The notes under the pieces are model-generated. The model made no database searches. It was not told the DNA's origin and saw only the letters and a program-made list of their open reading frames with translations. This document shows positions 63,256-64,000 of a DNA stretch of 64,000 bases, one piece after another. Every line of letters begins with the position of its first letter. Position 1 is the stretch's first letter. This stretch comes from Sulfurisphaera tokodaii str. 7 (lineage in GTDB: Archaea; Thermoproteota; Thermoprotei_A; Sulfolobales; Sulfolobaceae). Location of the stretch: assembly GCF_000011205.1 (NCBI RefSeq), contig NC_003106.2, positions 1,936,001-2,000,000 of the forward strand, written 5' to 3'. A program made the position numbers and the translations under genes.

Positions 63256-63410
63256 GTAAATGTGAAAGAAAAAGGATATTATCAAAATTAAGGCATATGT
63301 TGATTAATTTGATTAACTTGCTTATATTAAGCATCTTTAATTAAAATTGATCTCTTTACTACTTTACACTCATTATGAAAAAGACTATAAATATAAGTCA
63401 CAAAATTATT
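63255..63410 (+). repeat. Upstream repeat of the TPR gene (shared with 49440-49600)
   Basis: Blocks TAGTAAATGTGA, GATTAACTTGCTTATATTAA, CATCTTTAA and ATTATGAAAAAGACTATAAA occur in the same order as upstream of cmr4. The last block is about 40 bp from the TPR gene start, so it could contain its TATA box (GACTATAAATATAAG). Confidence 0.6.
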
Positions 63411-63421
63411 TTAAGAGTAGT

Positions 63422-64000
63422 ATGAATAATTGTAACGATCTAATTAACATAGGTATTAGCTTATATAATTCTAGTAAGTTTAAAGAAGCGTACGAAAAGT
63501 TTAATGAAGCTCTTAATTTATGCTCTAATGACGAAAAAGTTATACTGTGGAAAGGCAAAACCGAATTAATGATGGGTAAGCTTGATGAAGCTATAAAAAC
63601 ACTACAGACTGTGCCAAATATTGCTGAAGCTCAGTATTCATTATCTTTAGCTCTGTATCTTTACTCCTTTTTTATAAAGGATCATCAAAAAATACTTCAA
63701 GACGCTTTATTCTATGCTTCTGAAGCTGTAAGGAATTCAAAAAATAATAAAGTACTAAATAATCTAAGTAACTTATTAGAAATTCTAATCTTAGCAGAAC
63801 TTAATCTCACGAATGAAGCTATGCAGATACTGACTAAAAGCAATATTTCATTTCCATTTGCACTATCTGAAATAGCTTCTGCATATATTGACCTTAAAAG
63901 ACGAAATATACTCAGTGCTATAGGGAACTCGGAACATGCACTTGTAAATCTTCAGTATTTTAATGAGTTAAAAGGTTCAGAAAAAGATTTTATAAAAGAC
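63422..64000 (+). CDS. TPR-repeat protein, N-terminal part (cut by window edge)
   Basis: ATG at 63422 opens a frame that runs to the last base (193 codons). The sequence has tetratricopeptide repeats: INIGISLYNSSKFKEAYEKF followed by NEALNLCSND, then WKGKTELMMGKLDEAIKTLQ, and later LFYASEAVRNSK and ILILAELNLTNEAMQILTKS. TPR proteins are scaffolds for protein contacts. A TATA-like element lies about 25 bp upstream. Function depends on the missing C-terminus. Confidence 0.82.
   Translation, partial: MNNCNDLINIGISLYNSSKFKEAYEKFNEALNLCSNDEKVILWKGKTELMMGKLDEAIKTLQTVPNIAEAQYSLSLALYLYSFFIKDHQKILQDALFYASEAVRNSKNNKVLNNLSNLLEILILAELNLTNEAMQILTKSNISFPFALSEIASAYIDLKRRNILSAIGNSEHALVNLQYFNELKGSEKDFIKD

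Noticed and set aside
1-64000. CRISPR array near the Cmr operon
   Set aside because: I looked for regularly spaced 24-37 bp repeats on both sides of the operon and elsewhere and found none; the dispersed repeats are MITE-like and irregular.
1-64000. tRNA or rRNA genes
   Set aside because: No cloverleaf-like sequence with a T-loop GGTTC-A-ATCC and matching acceptor arms was seen; the GC-rich stem at 58.3 kb is a C/D box sRNA.

Overview
The window looks like a chromosomal segment of a thermoacidophilic crenarchaeon of the order Sulfolobales. The base composition is AT-rich. Transposases resemble the Sulfolobus ISC1217, ISH3 and archaeal IS607 types. There are several VapBC-type modules, a Cmr (type III-B) CRISPR effector operon, many genes with TATA boxes about 25 bp upstream of the start, and an archaeal C/D box sRNA. 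I cannot name the species from the sequence alone.

The left half (1-32 kb) is an accessory and defence island full of IS elements. In order it holds: the 3' end of a GT4 glycosyltransferase; an IS6-like remnant; a three-gene operon with DUF2283-like and DUF4258-like proteins; a decayed vapBC pair; a PIN gene with an unknown partner; a three-gene operon ending in a PIN gene; a possible ADP-ribosyltransferase-like small protein; an IS607 element; an AAA ATPase/TOPRIM pair (split OLD-like); an ISH3 element; and a vapBC pair. Next comes a short-Argonaute locus (15.6-21.1 kb). It has an HTH-M48 metallopeptidase gene, an unknown partner gene, a PIWI gene and a convergent gene for a protein with C-terminal membrane helices. 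Partner, PIWI and membrane genes match the layout I recall for the Sulfolobus islandicus SiAgo/SiAga1/SiAga2 system. The overlapping HTH-protease and the 13-bp repeats before its promoter are the parts I do not recognise from that system. Two ISC1217-like copies, a flippase and a carbamoyltransferase/methyltransferase pair broken by IS insertions and a frameshift follow.

The middle (32.4-47.5 kb) is a surface-glycan cluster: GT2 and GT4 glycosyltransferases, a large GT-C-like membrane protein, FkbM-type methyltransferases (two frameshifted), and a complete dTDP-L-rhamnose pathway (rmlC divergent from rmlDAB). With the flippase and the GT fragment at the left edge, these could build and export a rhamnose-containing N-glycan or exopolysaccharide.

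The right part (48-64 kb) contains cmr4-5-1-6-2-3 with no CRISPR array, adaptation genes or cas6 in the window. Beyond it are an IS6-like element, a C/D box sRNA, a SAMHD1-like HD phosphohydrolase, a large membrane protein and the start of a TPR protein. A repeated upstream segment precedes both cmr4 and the TPR gene. Dispersed MITE-like repeats with ISC1217-like ends occur across the window.
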